A stretch of 45,293 nucleotides of DNA from an uncultured Eubacteriaceae bacterium (GCA_903789635.1 CAIFEY010000024.1:1-45293); one strand, 5' to 3'. Shown: positions 16,263 through 25,780, numbered from the stretch's first letter. Translations and numbers: made by a program. Notes: a model not told the origin generated them from the sequence alone.

Positions 16263-16784
16263 TTAATATATTCTGTTTTCCGTCAGCCACTGCTTCAGGC
16301 TGGCTTCGGAATTCTCCGCCTCACTACCTAAAATGGAGAGACCTTTCTTTACCGTCGCTCCCTTGCAGACGCGCTTGAGGTCTCTCTCACTCCCGCCCAT
16401 TCCGCTTCCTTCGTTGGTGCAGATCGGAAGGATCGTCTTTCCGGAGAAGTCGAATGCCTCCAGGAAGGTGAATACGGCCATCGGCATCGTGCCCCAGTAG
16501 TTCGGATAGGCCAGGATAACGGTGTCGTATGCATCGATGCTGTCCGGCAGGGAAACCAGTTCCGGTCTCGCCTTTGTTCTCTGATCCTCCTTCGCCTGCT
16601 CGATGCAGGTCATGTACACCGGGGAATACGGTTCCTTCATCTCGATCTTGAACGTGTCCGCCGGGATCAGATCCTCCAGGATGCCGCAGACGACCTCCGT
16701 GTTGCCGACCTTCACGTAGCGCATCGCGCCGCCGTAGTAATTTTCATCCGCTCTTGAGAAGTAAGCGATCAATGTTTTAGCCAT
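16263..16784 (-). CDS. Flavodoxin-like protein
   Basis: A 173-residue flavodoxin-domain protein: TLIAYFSRADENYYGG at the N-terminus (FMN phosphate loop variant), YDTVILAYPNYWGTMPMAVF and the C-terminal ICTNEGSGMGGSERDLKRVC. These features match the NAD(P)H-dependent flavin proteins often annotated as flavodoxins in clostridia. It probably carries FMN and transfers electrons in the cytosol. It is divergent from the LysR gene, 110 bases away, which presumably controls it, and is followed by the aldo/keto reductase remnant. A start ATG at 16784 has AGGAGGAAAA upstream. Confidence 0.9.
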   Translation of the reverse strand: MAKTLIAYFSRADENYYGGAMRYVKVGNTEVVCGILEDLIPADTFKIEMKEPYSPVYMTCIEQAKEDQRTKARPELVSLPDSIDAYDTVILAYPNYWGTMPMAVFTFLEAFDFSGKTILPICTNEGSGMGGSERDLKRVCKGATVKKGLSILGSEAENSEASLKQWLTENRIY

Positions 16785-16894
16785 GTCATTTTCCTCCTGT
16801 CTTCTTGCTGTCTCTATTCTAGAGCTTTGCTATTGTATTTTCCAATCTAAATCCTGTATAATTGACTTAAATATTAAATAACTCGGAGGCAGGA

Positions 16895-17782
16895 ATGAAC
16901 ACCAAACAAGTCGATTACTGCATAGAACTGGCACGAACGCTCAACTTCAGCCGCGCGGCGGAGAACCAGTTCGTCAGCCAGCCGACGTTTTCTTATCAGA
17001 TTAAACAGCTTGAGAATGAGGTAGGATTCACGATCTTTGAACGGAGCGGCAGAGGAGCGGCGCTCACCCCGGCAGGTGCCCAGTTCGTCGGGTTTCTGAC
17101 CGGGATGCGTGAGGATCTGAAGCGCGCGGTCGAACAGGGACAGAATTTCAGCGCAAAGTATAAGGACAGCATATCCATCAGTTTGCCTATTCGGCAGGCC
17201 GTGTATTTTTTGCCGGAAGCCATGCGGCTGTTTGCGGATTCCCGCCCGGATGTGCAGATCGTCCCTAAATTCCAGTACGCAGGCGGCATGGAGGACTTTC
17301 TGAGGGGCGAGACGGACATCCTGTTTTCGCTGATCGAGCAGACACGCCAGATCCCGAACGCGGCGGTGCACGAGCTCTTTAACAGTCACATCTACCTGAT
17401 CGCACGCAGGGACGATCCCCTTGCGGCAAAGAATATGATCTCAGAAAGTGACCTCTACGGAAGAACGCTGATGGTCGGCGGAGGCTCCCCGGCAGCGCTG
17501 AAAGCGGTCCAGCACAGGCTGGTTTCCACCGGAAAGATCTCTTACTTTAACAGCGCGGATCACGACACGACCCTGACAAACGTAGCCGCCGGCCGCGGAA
17601 TCTGCTTAGCTCCAGGGTTCCTGAACGACCACAGCGGCCAGTTCGCGTGGATCCCCTTCGACTGCGAGGAGAAGTTCACCTGCGTCCTGAGCACGCATAA
17701 GGACGACAACCGCTCGGCGCTCTCCGCTTTCCTAAGTTTACTGAAAGAACTGTATGAGGAAGCGGTGGCATTCCCGCTGTAA
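16895..17782 (+). CDS. LysR-family transcriptional regulator
   Basis: A 295-residue regulator with an N-terminal winged helix (MNTKQVDYCIELARTLNFSRAAENQFVSQ, then PTFSYQIKQLENEVGFTIFER) and a periplasmic-binding-protein-like effector domain from about residue 90. It is transcribed away from the flavodoxin gene; in LysR systems such a layout usually means the regulator binds the shared intergenic region (16785-16894) and activates the divergent gene. A TATAAT-like box lies at 16855-16860. Start chosen at 16895 with GGAGGCAGGA upstream. The inducer is unknown; a redox-active compound would fit a flavodoxin target. Confidence 0.92.
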   Translation: MNTKQVDYCIELARTLNFSRAAENQFVSQPTFSYQIKQLENEVGFTIFERSGRGAALTPAGAQFVGFLTGMREDLKRAVEQGQNFSAKYKDSISISLPIRQAVYFLPEAMRLFADSRPDVQIVPKFQYAGGMEDFLRGETDILFSLIEQTRQIPNAAVHELFNSHIYLIARRDDPLAAKNMISESDLYGRTLMVGGGSPAALKAVQHRLVSTGKISYFNSADHDTTLTNVAAGRGICLAPGFLNDHSGQFAWIPFDCEEKFTCVLSTHKDDNRSALSAFLSLLKELYEEAVAFPL

Positions 17783-17788
17783 CTCCTG

Positions 17789-18175
17789 TTATTCACTGTG
17801 CTGTCGGTAGTTGCACTTCTGGCACTGCTTCAGGGCAAGTTCGCTGTCCTCGTTGTAGAAGATTCCGGACCAACGGCAGATGCTCTGCAGAATCGGCACA
17901 ACGGACTCGCCTTTGTCGGTGAGGCTGTACTCCACGCGCGGCGGAATCTCGTCGTAGGAGCGGCGCTCGATCAGTCCGTCCGCCATCAGTTCCTTCAAGG
18001 TGGAGGCCAGCACGGCGTCCGCGATGTTGTACATCTCCCCGCGCAGCTCGCTGTAGCGCAGGACTTTCTTCTCGGCGAGGACACAGATGACGCGTGACTT
18101 CCATTTTCCGCCGAACACCTGCAGTCCGTACTCGAGCGGGCAGCGAATATCATTTTCCAACTTCTTCCGATACAT
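17789..18175 (-). CDS. HxlR-family winged-helix regulator
   Basis: A 128-residue protein from the ATG at 18175 (GGGAGGAAG upstream). It has the HxlR signature: CPLEYGLQVFGGKWKSRVI, LRYSELRGEMYNIADAVLASTLKEL, RRSYDEIPPRVEYSLTDKGESVVPIL. A C-terminal pair of cysteines (KQCQKCNY) could sense thiol or electrophile stress, as in some HxlR/HypR proteins, or bind metal. It converges with the LysR gene (6 bases apart) and is divergent from the small monooxygenase-like gene at 18485; a 25-base perfect palindrome lies between them and is the likely operator. Confidence 0.92.
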   Translation of the reverse strand: MYRKKLENDIRCPLEYGLQVFGGKWKSRVICVLAEKKVLRYSELRGEMYNIADAVLASTLKELMADGLIERRSYDEIPPRVEYSLTDKGESVVPILQSICRWSGIFYNEDSELALKQCQKCNYRQHSE

Positions 18176-18484
18176 ATCTTCCTCCCGTAAACCTGTTTTC
18201 ATTTCCTGCAACCAGTATAACGCACTCTCCGGATTTTGCAGTTACTAATAAATTTATGAGTGACTCATAAATTTGCGGATATCTTACCCGCCCGGAGTAA
18301 TGGTGGTATCCTTGAGTCACATTCTGAGGAACGGGAAACGTTCAAGAGTTCCGCGGAATCGTTCATCGATGGAAATGCTTTACTGCGCAGGAAGTATCAA
18401 GAGACGAATATTTAAGTCAATAACAAGAGGATTATTTGGTAAATTATCTGCCCAACAGGGCACGAGATTACGGGAGGTTTCACC
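18176..18484 (+). promoter_or_regulatory. Divergent promoter region with HxlR operator
   Basis: AAATTTATGAGT (18250-18261) and ACTCATAAATTT (18263-18274) form a perfect inverted repeat around a single G, in the right place to repress the HxlR gene and control the divergent gene. The remaining ~200 bases to 18485 are without a recognisable gene. Confidence 0.8.
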
Positions 18485-18775
18485 ATGAAGGTAAAGGCAT
18501 ATCTGCAGGTTATTATGAAGATCAATCCGGAGAACCGCGCGGCAGCGGCCAAGGTCTACACAGACTACCGCCAGCCATTCCTGGACACGATTGAGGGAGC
18601 GTTGACCAAGGAGCTCCTGATCCGCGACGAGGATGTCGCAGTGCTGCACGGCTTCGATTCCTTGGAGCATGCGAAGGCATATCTGGATACAGACCTCTTT
18701 AAGACAAAGGTTGCACCGGGACTCCAGCCAACCTGGGCCGCTGATCCGGACATCCGCTTCTACGAAGTCGGTTAA
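18485..18775 (+). CDS. Small dimeric alpha/beta-barrel (ABM-like) protein
   Basis: A 96-residue protein: MKVKAYLQVIMKINPENRAA at the start, a central HGFDSLEHAKAYLDTDLF, and an end of WAADPDIRFYEVG. The pattern (strand, Ala-rich helix, strand, SLEHAKAYL helix) fits the antibiotic-biosynthesis-monooxygenase/ferredoxin-like barrel families, in which small homodimers oxidise aromatic compounds or detoxify quinones. Divergent arrangement with HxlR, a family that often controls such genes, supports a role in stress from reactive small molecules. GGGAGGTTTCACC precedes the ATG. Confidence 0.7.
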   Translation: MKVKAYLQVIMKINPENRAAAAKVYTDYRQPFLDTIEGALTKELLIRDEDVAVLHGFDSLEHAKAYLDTDLFKTKVAPGLQPTWAADPDIRFYEVG

Positions 18776-18800
18776 CCTTTAAGAGGTCAATAAATGAGCT

Positions 18801-18837
18801 GGGGCTGAGAAATATGTTGGTTCGTTTTCACAGCCCT
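18801..18837 (+). terminator. Hairpin of the GGGGCTGTGAAAA family, copy 2
   Basis: GGGGCTGAGAAA and TTTTCACAGCCCT form a stem 25 bases after the monooxygenase-like stop. It is more degenerate than the other copies. A terminator role is plausible from its position. Confidence 0.55.
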
Positions 18838-18995
18838 GAAATGAACTTGGGACGACAGCCGAAACCAGCTGCCGCCTTTTTTTATGCCCGTTTTTTGTAA
18901 TTGCTTTAAGCACAGAATATGCTTGTCTGGAATCCGTCCACATGGAACGGCAGCGCATTTTCTGCGGTCAGCTTGCCTTTGTCATATCGAAGTCG

Positions 18996-19940
18996 CTACA
19001 TTGCGAGGATTCCCTTGTTCTTCCCGCTCGCCTTGGCCATATACAGGGCAGAGTCCGCTCGCTTGAATGCGGTGTCCAGCGGCTCGTCCGGACGGATCAT
19101 GGTGCCGCCGATCGAGATTCCCTTCCAATCGATTCCCCGCATGTGATGATTCATCAAATTGTTCCGGATTCTGTCCATGACGGCACTGGCGTGCTTCTCG
19201 TCCTGCGTGCCCTCACACAAGAGAACGAATTCATCCCCGCCCATGCGGCATACCAGATCTTCCGAACTGACCGATTTCAGCAGGGTGTTGGCGACAAGCT
19301 GCAGGACGTGGTTCCCGGTCAGATGGCCATAGACGTCGTTGACGCTCTTGAAATCGTCCAGATCAGCAATGAACAGCCATTCCCCGCCCCGCTGCATTTC
19401 CGCAAAACGGCTCTCAAATGTCCGGTAATTGAAGAGGCCTGTCAAATTATCGCGCTCTGCAAGCCATGCGAGCTCCTGTTCCTGCTGTTTCTCTCTGCGC
19501 AGCTGTTCCGTCAGGGTCTTCGGATAGAATTCGCCTTCCTGCTGCTCGATATACGGAATAGACTGGTGCAGAAGCACGGTCTTCCATGTATCCCCGTCCT
19601 TCTTGTACACCAGTGAGTAGCGGCTGTCCATGTCGACGACGATGTCATCCTCCTGACTCTCCCACCATACGTAAATTACCCCATAGGTCAGAACAACCTC
19701 CGGTGAGATTTCCACTACGCTGCAGGTGAACCTTTTTATTTCAAAAGGTACCTCCTGATGCTCCTCCAGCTGACGGGCCAGCTCCTTGAAGAATTCGTCC
19801 CGGGAACGATAGACCTCGTCCCGTCCAGTCCCAATGATGACACATTCCGTTGCATAGTCTTCCGGATAGGAATGACTTCCCGTCTCATCCCCGTGTAAAT
19901 ACAGTTCCCACCTTCTGCGGGTCTCATCTATAAAGTCCAT
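18996..19940 (-). CDS. Diguanylate cyclase with SnoaL-like N-terminal domain
   Basis: A 314-residue protein from the ATG at 19940 (GAGGAGTG upstream). Residues 1-135 resemble the SnoaL/nuclear-transport-factor-2-like fold (ECVIIGTGRDEVYRSRDEFFKEL, YSLVYKKDGDTWKTVLLHQS), a small-ligand pocket domain. After a charged linker (LTEQLRREKQQEQELAWLAERD) comes a GGDEF domain with DNLTGLFNYRTFE and the intact active site RMGGDEF, so it should make cyclic di-GMP from GTP. No inhibitory RxxD site is visible at the usual position just before GGDEF. No membrane helices. The same fold/GGDEF pairing occurs widely in clostridia. Confidence 0.9.
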   Translation of the reverse strand: MDFIDETRRRWELYLHGDETGSHSYPEDYATECVIIGTGRDEVYRSRDEFFKELARQLEEHQEVPFEIKRFTCSVVEISPEVVLTYGVIYVWWESQEDDIVVDMDSRYSLVYKKDGDTWKTVLLHQSIPYIEQQEGEFYPKTLTEQLRREKQQEQELAWLAERDNLTGLFNYRTFESRFAEMQRGGEWLFIADLDDFKSVNDVYGHLTGNHVLQLVANTLLKSVSSEDLVCRMGGDEFVLLCEGTQDEKHASAVMDRIRNNLMNHHMRGIDWKGISIGGTMIRPDEPLDTAFKRADSALYMAKASGKNKGILAM

Positions 19941-20206
19941 AAAATCACTCCTCGTTGTTCCGGTAATTATGCCCAGGGTTAATGACGTTGTCAAACTATT
20001 ATGTAATATAATTATACATCAATTGACGAAAGAATGTGAATATAAAATCATATTCCTGTACTGGAATATACTGGAAACTAATAATCAGCTGATCCGTTGG
20101 AGGCAAAGTCCTCATCGAGCCGTTTACTGCTGCATATCTCCCCACTCTCTCGGGTATTTGAACGGGAAATGCTGATGTCCTCTTGTATCTGTCTACATTA
20201 TACTAA

Positions 20207-20236
20207 ATATGCTGTCCCAAATTTCGGACAGCATAT
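20207..20236. repeat. Inverted repeat upstream of the WYL gene
   Basis: ATATGCTGTCC (20207-20217) and GGACAGCATAT (20226-20236) are exact complements separated by CAAATTTC. It lies about 70 bases before the WYL regulator and could be its operator. The rest of 19941-20304 shows no gene. Confidence 0.65.
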
Positions 20237-20304
20237 CTGTTATTCTGTGTTAGGGGAGATTATTCGTGTTATTATAGGGTAAATGCAGGAAAGGAACGGA
20301 ATCT

Positions 20305-21297
20305 ATGGCAACAGGAGACAATCAGAAGCTGAAAATGCTCTATCTCGTAAAGATCTTCACGCAGTACACCGATGATGAGCATTCCCTGACAATGCAGGAA
20401 ATCATCGAAAAGTTAAAATCTTACGAAGTGTCCGCAAACAGAAAGACTCTATATCAGGATTTTGCGGAACTGGAACGTTACGGGCTTGATATCATCCGTG
20501 AGAACGTCTGCCGAACTACCTGCTACCATCTCGGCAGCAGGCAATTCCAGCTGCCGGAGCTGAAACTCCTGGTAGACTCTGTCCAGGCCGCCAAATTCAT
20601 CACGGACGAAGAATCGAAGCTGCTGATAAACAAGCTTGAAAACCTGGTCAGCATTCATGAGGCCAAGCAGCTGCAGCGGCAGGTAGTCATTGCCGGAAGG
20701 GTGAAAACGCCGAACAAGATGGTCTATGTCAATGTAGATACCATCTACGATGCTATCGGGCAAGGTCATCAGATCACGTTTCACTATTTTCAGTGGGATG
20801 TAAAAGGGAATCCCGTTCCGCGGCGCGGCGGCGCGCTGTATCAGGTCAGCCCCTGGTGTCTGATGTGGAATGATGAATACTACTATCTCATTGCCTATGA
20901 CGCAGAGGAACGCAAGATTAAACATTACCGCGTCGACAAGATGAAAGATTTAAGCATTGTTCCATTAAAGCGTGAAGGACAGGCCGCTTTCAAGAACTTC
21001 GATATGGCAAAGTACACCAAGACCTTATTCGGCATGTTCGGCGGGGAGGAAACGAAGGTAACCCTGGAATGCAGCAATGACAAGGCCGGCATCATCATTG
21101 ACCGGTTCGGCAAGGATATACATTTAATTCCTAAGGACGAGAACACGTTCAATGTGCATATCAATGTTATCCCCAGCGCGCAGTTCCTGGGCTGGATTAT
21201 CTCTCTGGGTGAAGGCGTGAAAATCACTGCCCCAAGCTGCGTCGTTCAGCGGATGCAGGATGAAGTAAGGCGGCTGACCGAGCAATATCTAAAATAG
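20305..21297 (+). CDS. WYL-domain transcriptional regulator
   Basis: A 330-residue protein. Residues 1-70 form a DeoR-like helix-turn-helix (LTMQEIIEKLKSYEVSANRKTLYQDFAEL). The central WYL domain follows at about 150-220 (ITFHYFQWDVKGN..., YQVSPWCLMWNDEYYYLIAYD, KHYRVDKM), and a WYL C-terminal extension ends the protein. WYL domains bind nucleic acid or nucleotide ligands; such regulators control stress, DNA damage or defence genes. No defence system is adjacent here. The start at 20305 has AAAGGAAC upstream. Confidence 0.9.
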   Translation: MATGDNQKLKMLYLVKIFTQYTDDEHSLTMQEIIEKLKSYEVSANRKTLYQDFAELERYGLDIIRENVCRTTCYHLGSRQFQLPELKLLVDSVQAAKFITDEESKLLINKLENLVSIHEAKQLQRQVVIAGRVKTPNKMVYVNVDTIYDAIGQGHQITFHYFQWDVKGNPVPRRGGALYQVSPWCLMWNDEYYYLIAYDAEERKIKHYRVDKMKDLSIVPLKREGQAAFKNFDMAKYTKTLFGMFGGEETKVTLECSNDKAGIIIDRFGKDIHLIPKDENTFNVHINVIPSAQFLGWIISLGEGVKITAPSCVVQRMQDEVRRLTEQYLK

Positions 21298-21350
21298 AGG
21301 GGTTGGAATCACAACGGCAAGATTACGACTGCGATTCCCGTGCCCGGATA

Positions 21351-21412
21351 AACGGCGAACTATCATGGAAATTCCTAATTTCCAGGTCGCTGTCCTAATT
21401 CCAGCACATTGA
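21351..21412 (+). repeat. Second dispersed sequence family, copy 2
   Basis: GCGAACTATCATGGAAATTC, TAATTTCCAGGTCGCTGTCC and AATTCCAGCACATT align with 15919-15980 and with the reverse complement of about 25890-25955. It sits between the WYL stop and the terminator of the first giant surface protein. Confidence 0.6.
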
Positions 21413-21415
21413 ATT

Positions 21416-21452
21416 GGGGCTGTGAAAATGACCCTGCATTTTTCACAGCCCC
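21416..21452 (-). terminator. Hairpin of the GGGGCTGTGAAAA family, copy 3
   Basis: GGGGCTGTGAAAA and TTTTCACAGCCCC are perfect 13-base arms with an 11-base loop. It lies 49 bases beyond the stop of the surface-protein gene; the 3' flank between hairpin and stop is also shared with the paralogous gene. Confidence 0.75.
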
Positions 21453-21500
21453 GGTACCTGATGCTGATATTTCCTTGCTATGGCTCAGAACAATGGTTTC

Positions 21501-24500
21501 CTATGACTTATACCTGAATCCCACGTCGTAGTGGCTGTTCTTGACAGGGTGCGCCGTGAATACGATCCTGTAAGTCTTTCCCTTTGTTACTCTGTATTGC
21601 TGGTGCGAAACGCCCTTGTTCTTACCATTGAATAACAGCTTCTTTCCGCCGGAAGTGTAGATCTTAGTCCATCCGCGATTGTCTAACGGCTGGATCTTCA
21701 GCGTCCCGGTCTTGGTTGCCTTCACTTTAAACGTCTGCGAGAATTTCTTGCATGCGCTGTTCTGGATCCGGTAGGTTTCACCGATCTTCGCCTTGATCAA
21801 AGCCTTGCGGAAGTATGACCTGCCGGTTCCGCCAGGGTTGGAGGCGGTCGCCGTGCATTCGGTCTGCCCCTCAGCCAGATCGGCTTTCGTGACCTCGATG
21901 CTGTAGGACTTACCTGAGCGTAGCCCGACGTAAGTGGTTGAAATTCCGCTGTTCGATTTCAGGGATTTCAGATTCTCGGTGACGAGGACCTTTCCGCTCG
22001 CGGAGCGCAGGCGGACGGTCGCGCTCGTCATTCCCTTGATCTTGAAGGTGAAGGAGCCGTCCTTCCTGGCCTTGAACTTGAACGATGTTGCCGCGTCCTT
22101 GCCGCTGGCTGGGGTGAACTTGACGGTCGTCTTGCCCTTGGAGGACAGTTTGATGTCGACGGTCTTCTCCGCCGTTTCCGGTGATTTCGGGTTAACGCCG
22201 GATCCATCAATCGTTCCCGATCCATCTGTATCTGTATCTTTTGTCTCATCATCAGTATCCTGCGGATCGGTCGGAACGGCTGGATCGGTCGGATCGATTA
22301 CCGGCTGCACCGGCACCGGCGCGTTGACCGTCGCCTGGACGGAGCCTGCATCGACGTCGTTGTAGTTCTCTCCGCCGGAGACCCTGAAGAATACCTGGTA
22401 CTCCCCCGCCTCGGAGGCTGTCGGGATGTCAGAAGACCAGGTTTCTCCGTCCAGAGAATACTCCATGGTGCCGCCGCTCGTTGTCCCGGCCTTCACCAGT
22501 TCCTGCTCCCCGCCGGTATAGCTGAGGGTCAGGCCCTCCGGCGGCTGCACCTTGGCGTCAGCCTTGCTGACCGTGATCTGCACCGACGTGTCAGCCGGCG
22601 CATCGCTGCCGTCGCTCTGCTCGTATGCCAGGCCAATCGGGTTGAAGGATACGGTCAGCTCGTGCACTCCCGCGGCGAGGCTCTCGAGATATGCCCCCTT
22701 GAAGGTAATCTTTCCGTCGGAATCCAGGGAATAATCGTTTCCTTCCTTAAGAACCGCGTCGCCGTTCCTGACTTCTTTGACCGTGTTTCCGTTGAGGGTG
22801 ATCTCTGCGGTCTGGTCCTCCTCGGTCGTCCTGGTGTAGGCGAGATCCGCGCTTACCGGTTCCGCGTCCTGATACAGGGTCATTCCGTCGGAGGAGATGC
22901 AGGTGCTGTGCCCGGCCTTGTCCGTGAAGCGGCCGTATACCACGCACTGATCATTCGCTTCAATGGCGAATGTCCCGGAACTTTCCGCTCCCAAGTTCGT
23001 CCACTGATCGTCCGCGAGGGCCTTGACCTCCTCCTCCGTCATGGCTTCAGCGCTCTTGTAATACGAGATGTCCTTGATTCCGCTCGCATCGTCGCTTCCG
23101 GAAACCGTGACGTCCACACGATCCTTGAAGAAGTGTCCGAACGTGACGGTGTTCAGGGAAGTCTTGAACGCATTATCCCGGATCGTGATCGCCCCTTCCG
23201 GAGCCGCAGTGTCGATCTTAAATTCCGCCGTCTTGACATCGGAGATCTGGCCGCTGCCGTTCTTCACTCTGTAGCTGACCGTCCGGTCTCCGTCTTCCGT
23301 AAATGTGACGGAGTCCTTCCACTGCTCGCCGTCCGAGGTCTTGATCGTGCATCCTTCCGGAGCCGTCAGGCTAACCGCAGAGATGTACCAGCCGTCGCCG
23401 CCCTGCGTTCCCGTAATTGCCGCGTCGGAGACGTCCAGATAGTTGATCGACCACGCCTTCGTCTTCTCAGAAGCAGGGAGCGTGTAGTTGTCATTTCCTA
23501 AACTTGTGACCGCTGCCGTGTAATTTCCGGTGTCGGCTGCGGAAACCGTCTGGTTTCCGGTATTCAGGTATTCGATGACAAAGGTATCACTGCTCAGCGC
23601 CTTGTTGTTCACCTCGGCACTGATCTGATGGGTTTTTCCGTCATAGATGAAGTCCGACTGACTCCAGGTGAGGGCCGCCTCACGCGGCTCGATCGCGGCA
23701 GTCGTCTCTGCCTGCTGCCCGTCCTTCGCCAGGAAGTAGTTCCCGGCGTCGTCTCCACCAAGTGTCAGGCCTGAGATACTGACCGTCTTGCTCTCCCCCG
23801 CGTTTGCATCGCTGAAGGTTCCCGTCGCGGAGATCGTTAGATCGTCGCCCGTGACTTTCCCGGTCAGCACGGCATCGTCCGTATGGACCGCCGCGTCTGT
23901 AGTTCCGTCGTAGGTCTTGTCCGCGGCCGTGATGCCGCTGACCTTCACGGACTTCCTTCCGATCGTCACCTCGAGGCTGCCGGAAGTGCTGCCGTAGGTG
24001 TAGTTGCCGTTCTTCCCGGTGACTTTGTAGTAGACCCTGTACTTCCCTGCCTTCTTCGCCGTCGGGATCTCCGCAGAATATGTACTGTCGTCCAGACTGT
24101 ATTCCACCTGACCGGCATTCGCATCGATTGAGCCGGCGTTGACCAGCGGCTGCGCGCTGCCATTGTAGGTCAGGCCCGTCTTTGCCGTAGGTGCTGTGAA
24201 TGATGCGCCGATGCTGTTTACCGTCAGGTCTCCCTCGATCGTATCGATGTTGTAGTTACTGCCATTTGTTCCCAGACGCAATTTGTAGGTAAACGTGTTC
24301 TTACTCGTTCCTGCATCGGTCTGGGAGCCGGTAACCGTGTATTTCGCGCCTTCATTGGACACGAATCCGTCCCCGGACACCTCAACGCCGGAATTGGTCA
24401 GCGCTGTTCCATCGTAGGACTTGGACGCCGAACCGCTCGTGAGGGTGACATTTCTCTTCGCGATCGTCACCTGAATGTGCTTCAGACCGACGCCCTCAAC

Positions 24501-25607
24501 GTTGCTGGTCCCCTCCATCTTGTACCAGACGGTGTAATCCTTGGCTCTTGTGGCAATCGGAACGGTCGTACGGAATGGACCATTTTGGTAAAGGCTGTAT
24601 ACGAAACTGCCCCCGGCAGGCTGACTGACCGATCCGGCTGTCACCAGTTCCTGATCAGACCCGTTGTACTTAAGATCGCTCTTCGCCGCAGGTGCTGTAT
24701 AGCTGGCTTGGGCTTTGTGGATCGTAAAGCTGTCGGTCGCGGTACATGCTTTATAGGCATCGTTCTCGGCAAAGGACGCCTGCACATAATAGGTCCCTGC
24801 ATTCGCCGGAACGCCGCCCTCGCTGGCAGCGCCGCTGTTATCCGCAGTCGTCTTCACTGTACAGTCTTGATCTGTATAATACTGGCAGATAACATTTCCT
24901 GTTCCGTTGGTTTCGCTGGAAGGCACAGGAGTCTTGGCTGCCTCCCCATACGTCCAGTCATCCAGACTCACGCTGCCGGAGCCGTTTTCCTTCTCCGGCT
25001 CCGTCGTCGACTTCGTGATCCGGATCTTGGATATTCTAGCGGATAATTCTCCGCTCAGTGTATCGCTGAACGTCCTGGTTCTGTTGTTCTTACTGTACGG
25101 TGCGTAATCCCGCAGCCCGTACTCCCCCGGAGGATGCCCGTAAGAGATAAGCTCCACTTTGCTGATATACCTGCCCCCGCCTTCGATCGAAAGCGAGACT
25201 GATTTATTGTGAAAATTCAGGTATGCATGGTCGTTGCTGTACCAGAGATTAAAAGAGCCTTCTGTCACATTCATATTGATCGTGATGCCATCGATCTCGA
25301 CGCTGGCGTTCTTGTTGTCTTCCGGGCCGCAGAAATGCGCCGAGGCGCCGCTGGAACTGCACAGCGTGAGATAATAACTGCCGTCCTTCACGTCTCCCCC
25401 GTCACCAAACGTATACTCATAGGTCTGCGTCGTCCCGTCTTCTGCCTCTGCCGGCGCTGACGGCACCATGACCAGTGTGCCGATTACCAGGATGAGGGCG
25501 CAGAAGATCACCCCGCCCTTCTTCATCACCTGTGCGGCCGCCGCCCGGGCAGCCCTGATTCGGAGAGGCCTTCTCTCCGTTTGATCTTTCTTACCCTTTT
25601 TGCTCAT
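21501..25607 (-). CDS. Giant secreted MBG/YDG-repeat surface protein A
   Basis: A 1368-residue protein. A long basic N-terminus and hydrophobic helix (GVIFCALILVIGTLVMVPSA, ending AEAED near residue 56) form a signal peptide. A unique ~150-residue domain follows, then MBG-type Ig-like repeats (TYGEAAKTPVPSS, YNGSDQELVTAG, YNGSAQPLVNAG), a YDG domain (ITAADKTYDGTTDAAVHTDD), a Bacterial Ig-like portion with SDGEQWKDSVTFTEDG, an X2-like carbohydrate-linked domain (LNGNTVKEVRNGDAVLKEGN, DYSLDSDGKITF) and another MBG unit. A Pro/Asp linker leads to a 220-residue Lys-rich C-terminal module. No LPXTG sortase signal is present, so attachment through the basic module is inferred. A paralogue is at 27958-31482, with a shared promoter. 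Confidence 0.88.
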   Translation of the reverse strand: MSKKGKKDQTERRPLRIRAARAAAAQVMKKGGVIFCALILVIGTLVMVPSAPAEAEDGTTQTYEYTFGDGGDVKDGSYYLTLCSSSGASAHFCGPEDNKNASVEIDGITINMNVTEGSFNLWYSNDHAYLNFHNKSVSLSIEGGGRYISKVELISYGHPPGEYGLRDYAPYSKNNRTRTFSDTLSGELSARISKIRITKSTTEPEKENGSGSVSLDDWTYGEAAKTPVPSSETNGTGNVICQYYTDQDCTVKTTADNSGAASEGGVPANAGTYYVQASFAENDAYKACTATDSFTIHKAQASYTAPAAKSDLKYNGSDQELVTAGSVSQPAGGSFVYSLYQNGPFRTTVPIATRAKDYTVWYKMEGTSNVEGVGLKHIQVTIAKRNVTLTSGSASKSYDGTALTNSGVEVSGDGFVSNEGAKYTVTGSQTDAGTSKNTFTYKLRLGTNGSNYNIDTIEGDLTVNSIGASFTAPTAKTGLTYNGSAQPLVNAGSIDANAGQVEYSLDDSTYSAEIPTAKKAGKYRVYYKVTGKNGNYTYGSTSGSLEVTIGRKSVKVSGITAADKTYDGTTDAAVHTDDAVLTGKVTGDDLTISATGTFSDANAGESKTVSISGLTLGGDDAGNYFLAKDGQQAETTAAIEPREAALTWSQSDFIYDGKTHQISAEVNNKALSSDTFVIEYLNTGNQTVSAADTGNYTAAVTSLGNDNYTLPASEKTKAWSINYLDVSDAAITGTQGGDGWYISAVSLTAPEGCTIKTSDGEQWKDSVTFTEDGDRTVSYRVKNGSGQISDVKTAEFKIDTAAPEGAITIRDNAFKTSLNTVTFGHFFKDRVDVTVSGSDDASGIKDISYYKSAEAMTEEEVKALADDQWTNLGAESSGTFAIEANDQCVVYGRFTDKAGHSTCISSDGMTLYQDAEPVSADLAYTRTTEEDQTAEITLNGNTVKEVRNGDAVLKEGNDYSLDSDGKITFKGAYLESLAAGVHELTVSFNPIGLAYEQSDGSDAPADTSVQITVSKADAKVQPPEGLTLSYTGGEQELVKAGTTSGGTMEYSLDGETWSSDIPTASEAGEYQVFFRVSGGENYNDVDAGSVQATVNAPVPVQPVIDPTDPAVPTDPQDTDDETKDTDTDGSGTIDGSGVNPKSPETAEKTVDIKLSSKGKTTVKFTPASGKDAATSFKFKARKDGSFTFKIKGMTSATVRLRSASGKVLVTENLKSLKSNSGISTTYVGLRSGKSYSIEVTKADLAEGQTECTATASNPGGTGRSYFRKALIKAKIGETYRIQNSACKKFSQTFKVKATKTGTLKIQPLDNRGWTKIYTSGGKKLLFNGKNKGVSHQQYRVTKGKTYRIVFTAHPVKNSHYDVGFRYKS

Positions 25608-25708
25608 CTGTGATCCCTCCTCAAGCTGCGTCGTCTCCCGCAGTGCGCACTCTGCGGATCGACCAGCATCTATTCACATGAAATTACTGTCAACTATATC
25701 CCTGTACC

Positions 25709-25780
25709 ATAATTACATCGTAAATTGCGAACTATTGCAATAATACCGGCACGAGATGCATCCGAAGCGGCACAAGTTGC
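25709..25780 (-). promoter_or_regulatory. LytTR-type direct repeats and promoter of surface protein A
   Basis: GGCACGAGATGC (25748-25759) and GGCACAAGTTGC (25769-25780) are direct repeats with a 21-base period. On the minus strand, a TAATTAT -10 box (25709-25715) lies exactly 32 bases downstream of them and no good -35 is visible. That geometry is what a LytTR activator uses: two sites, two helical turns apart, just upstream of the polymerase. Confidence 0.8.
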
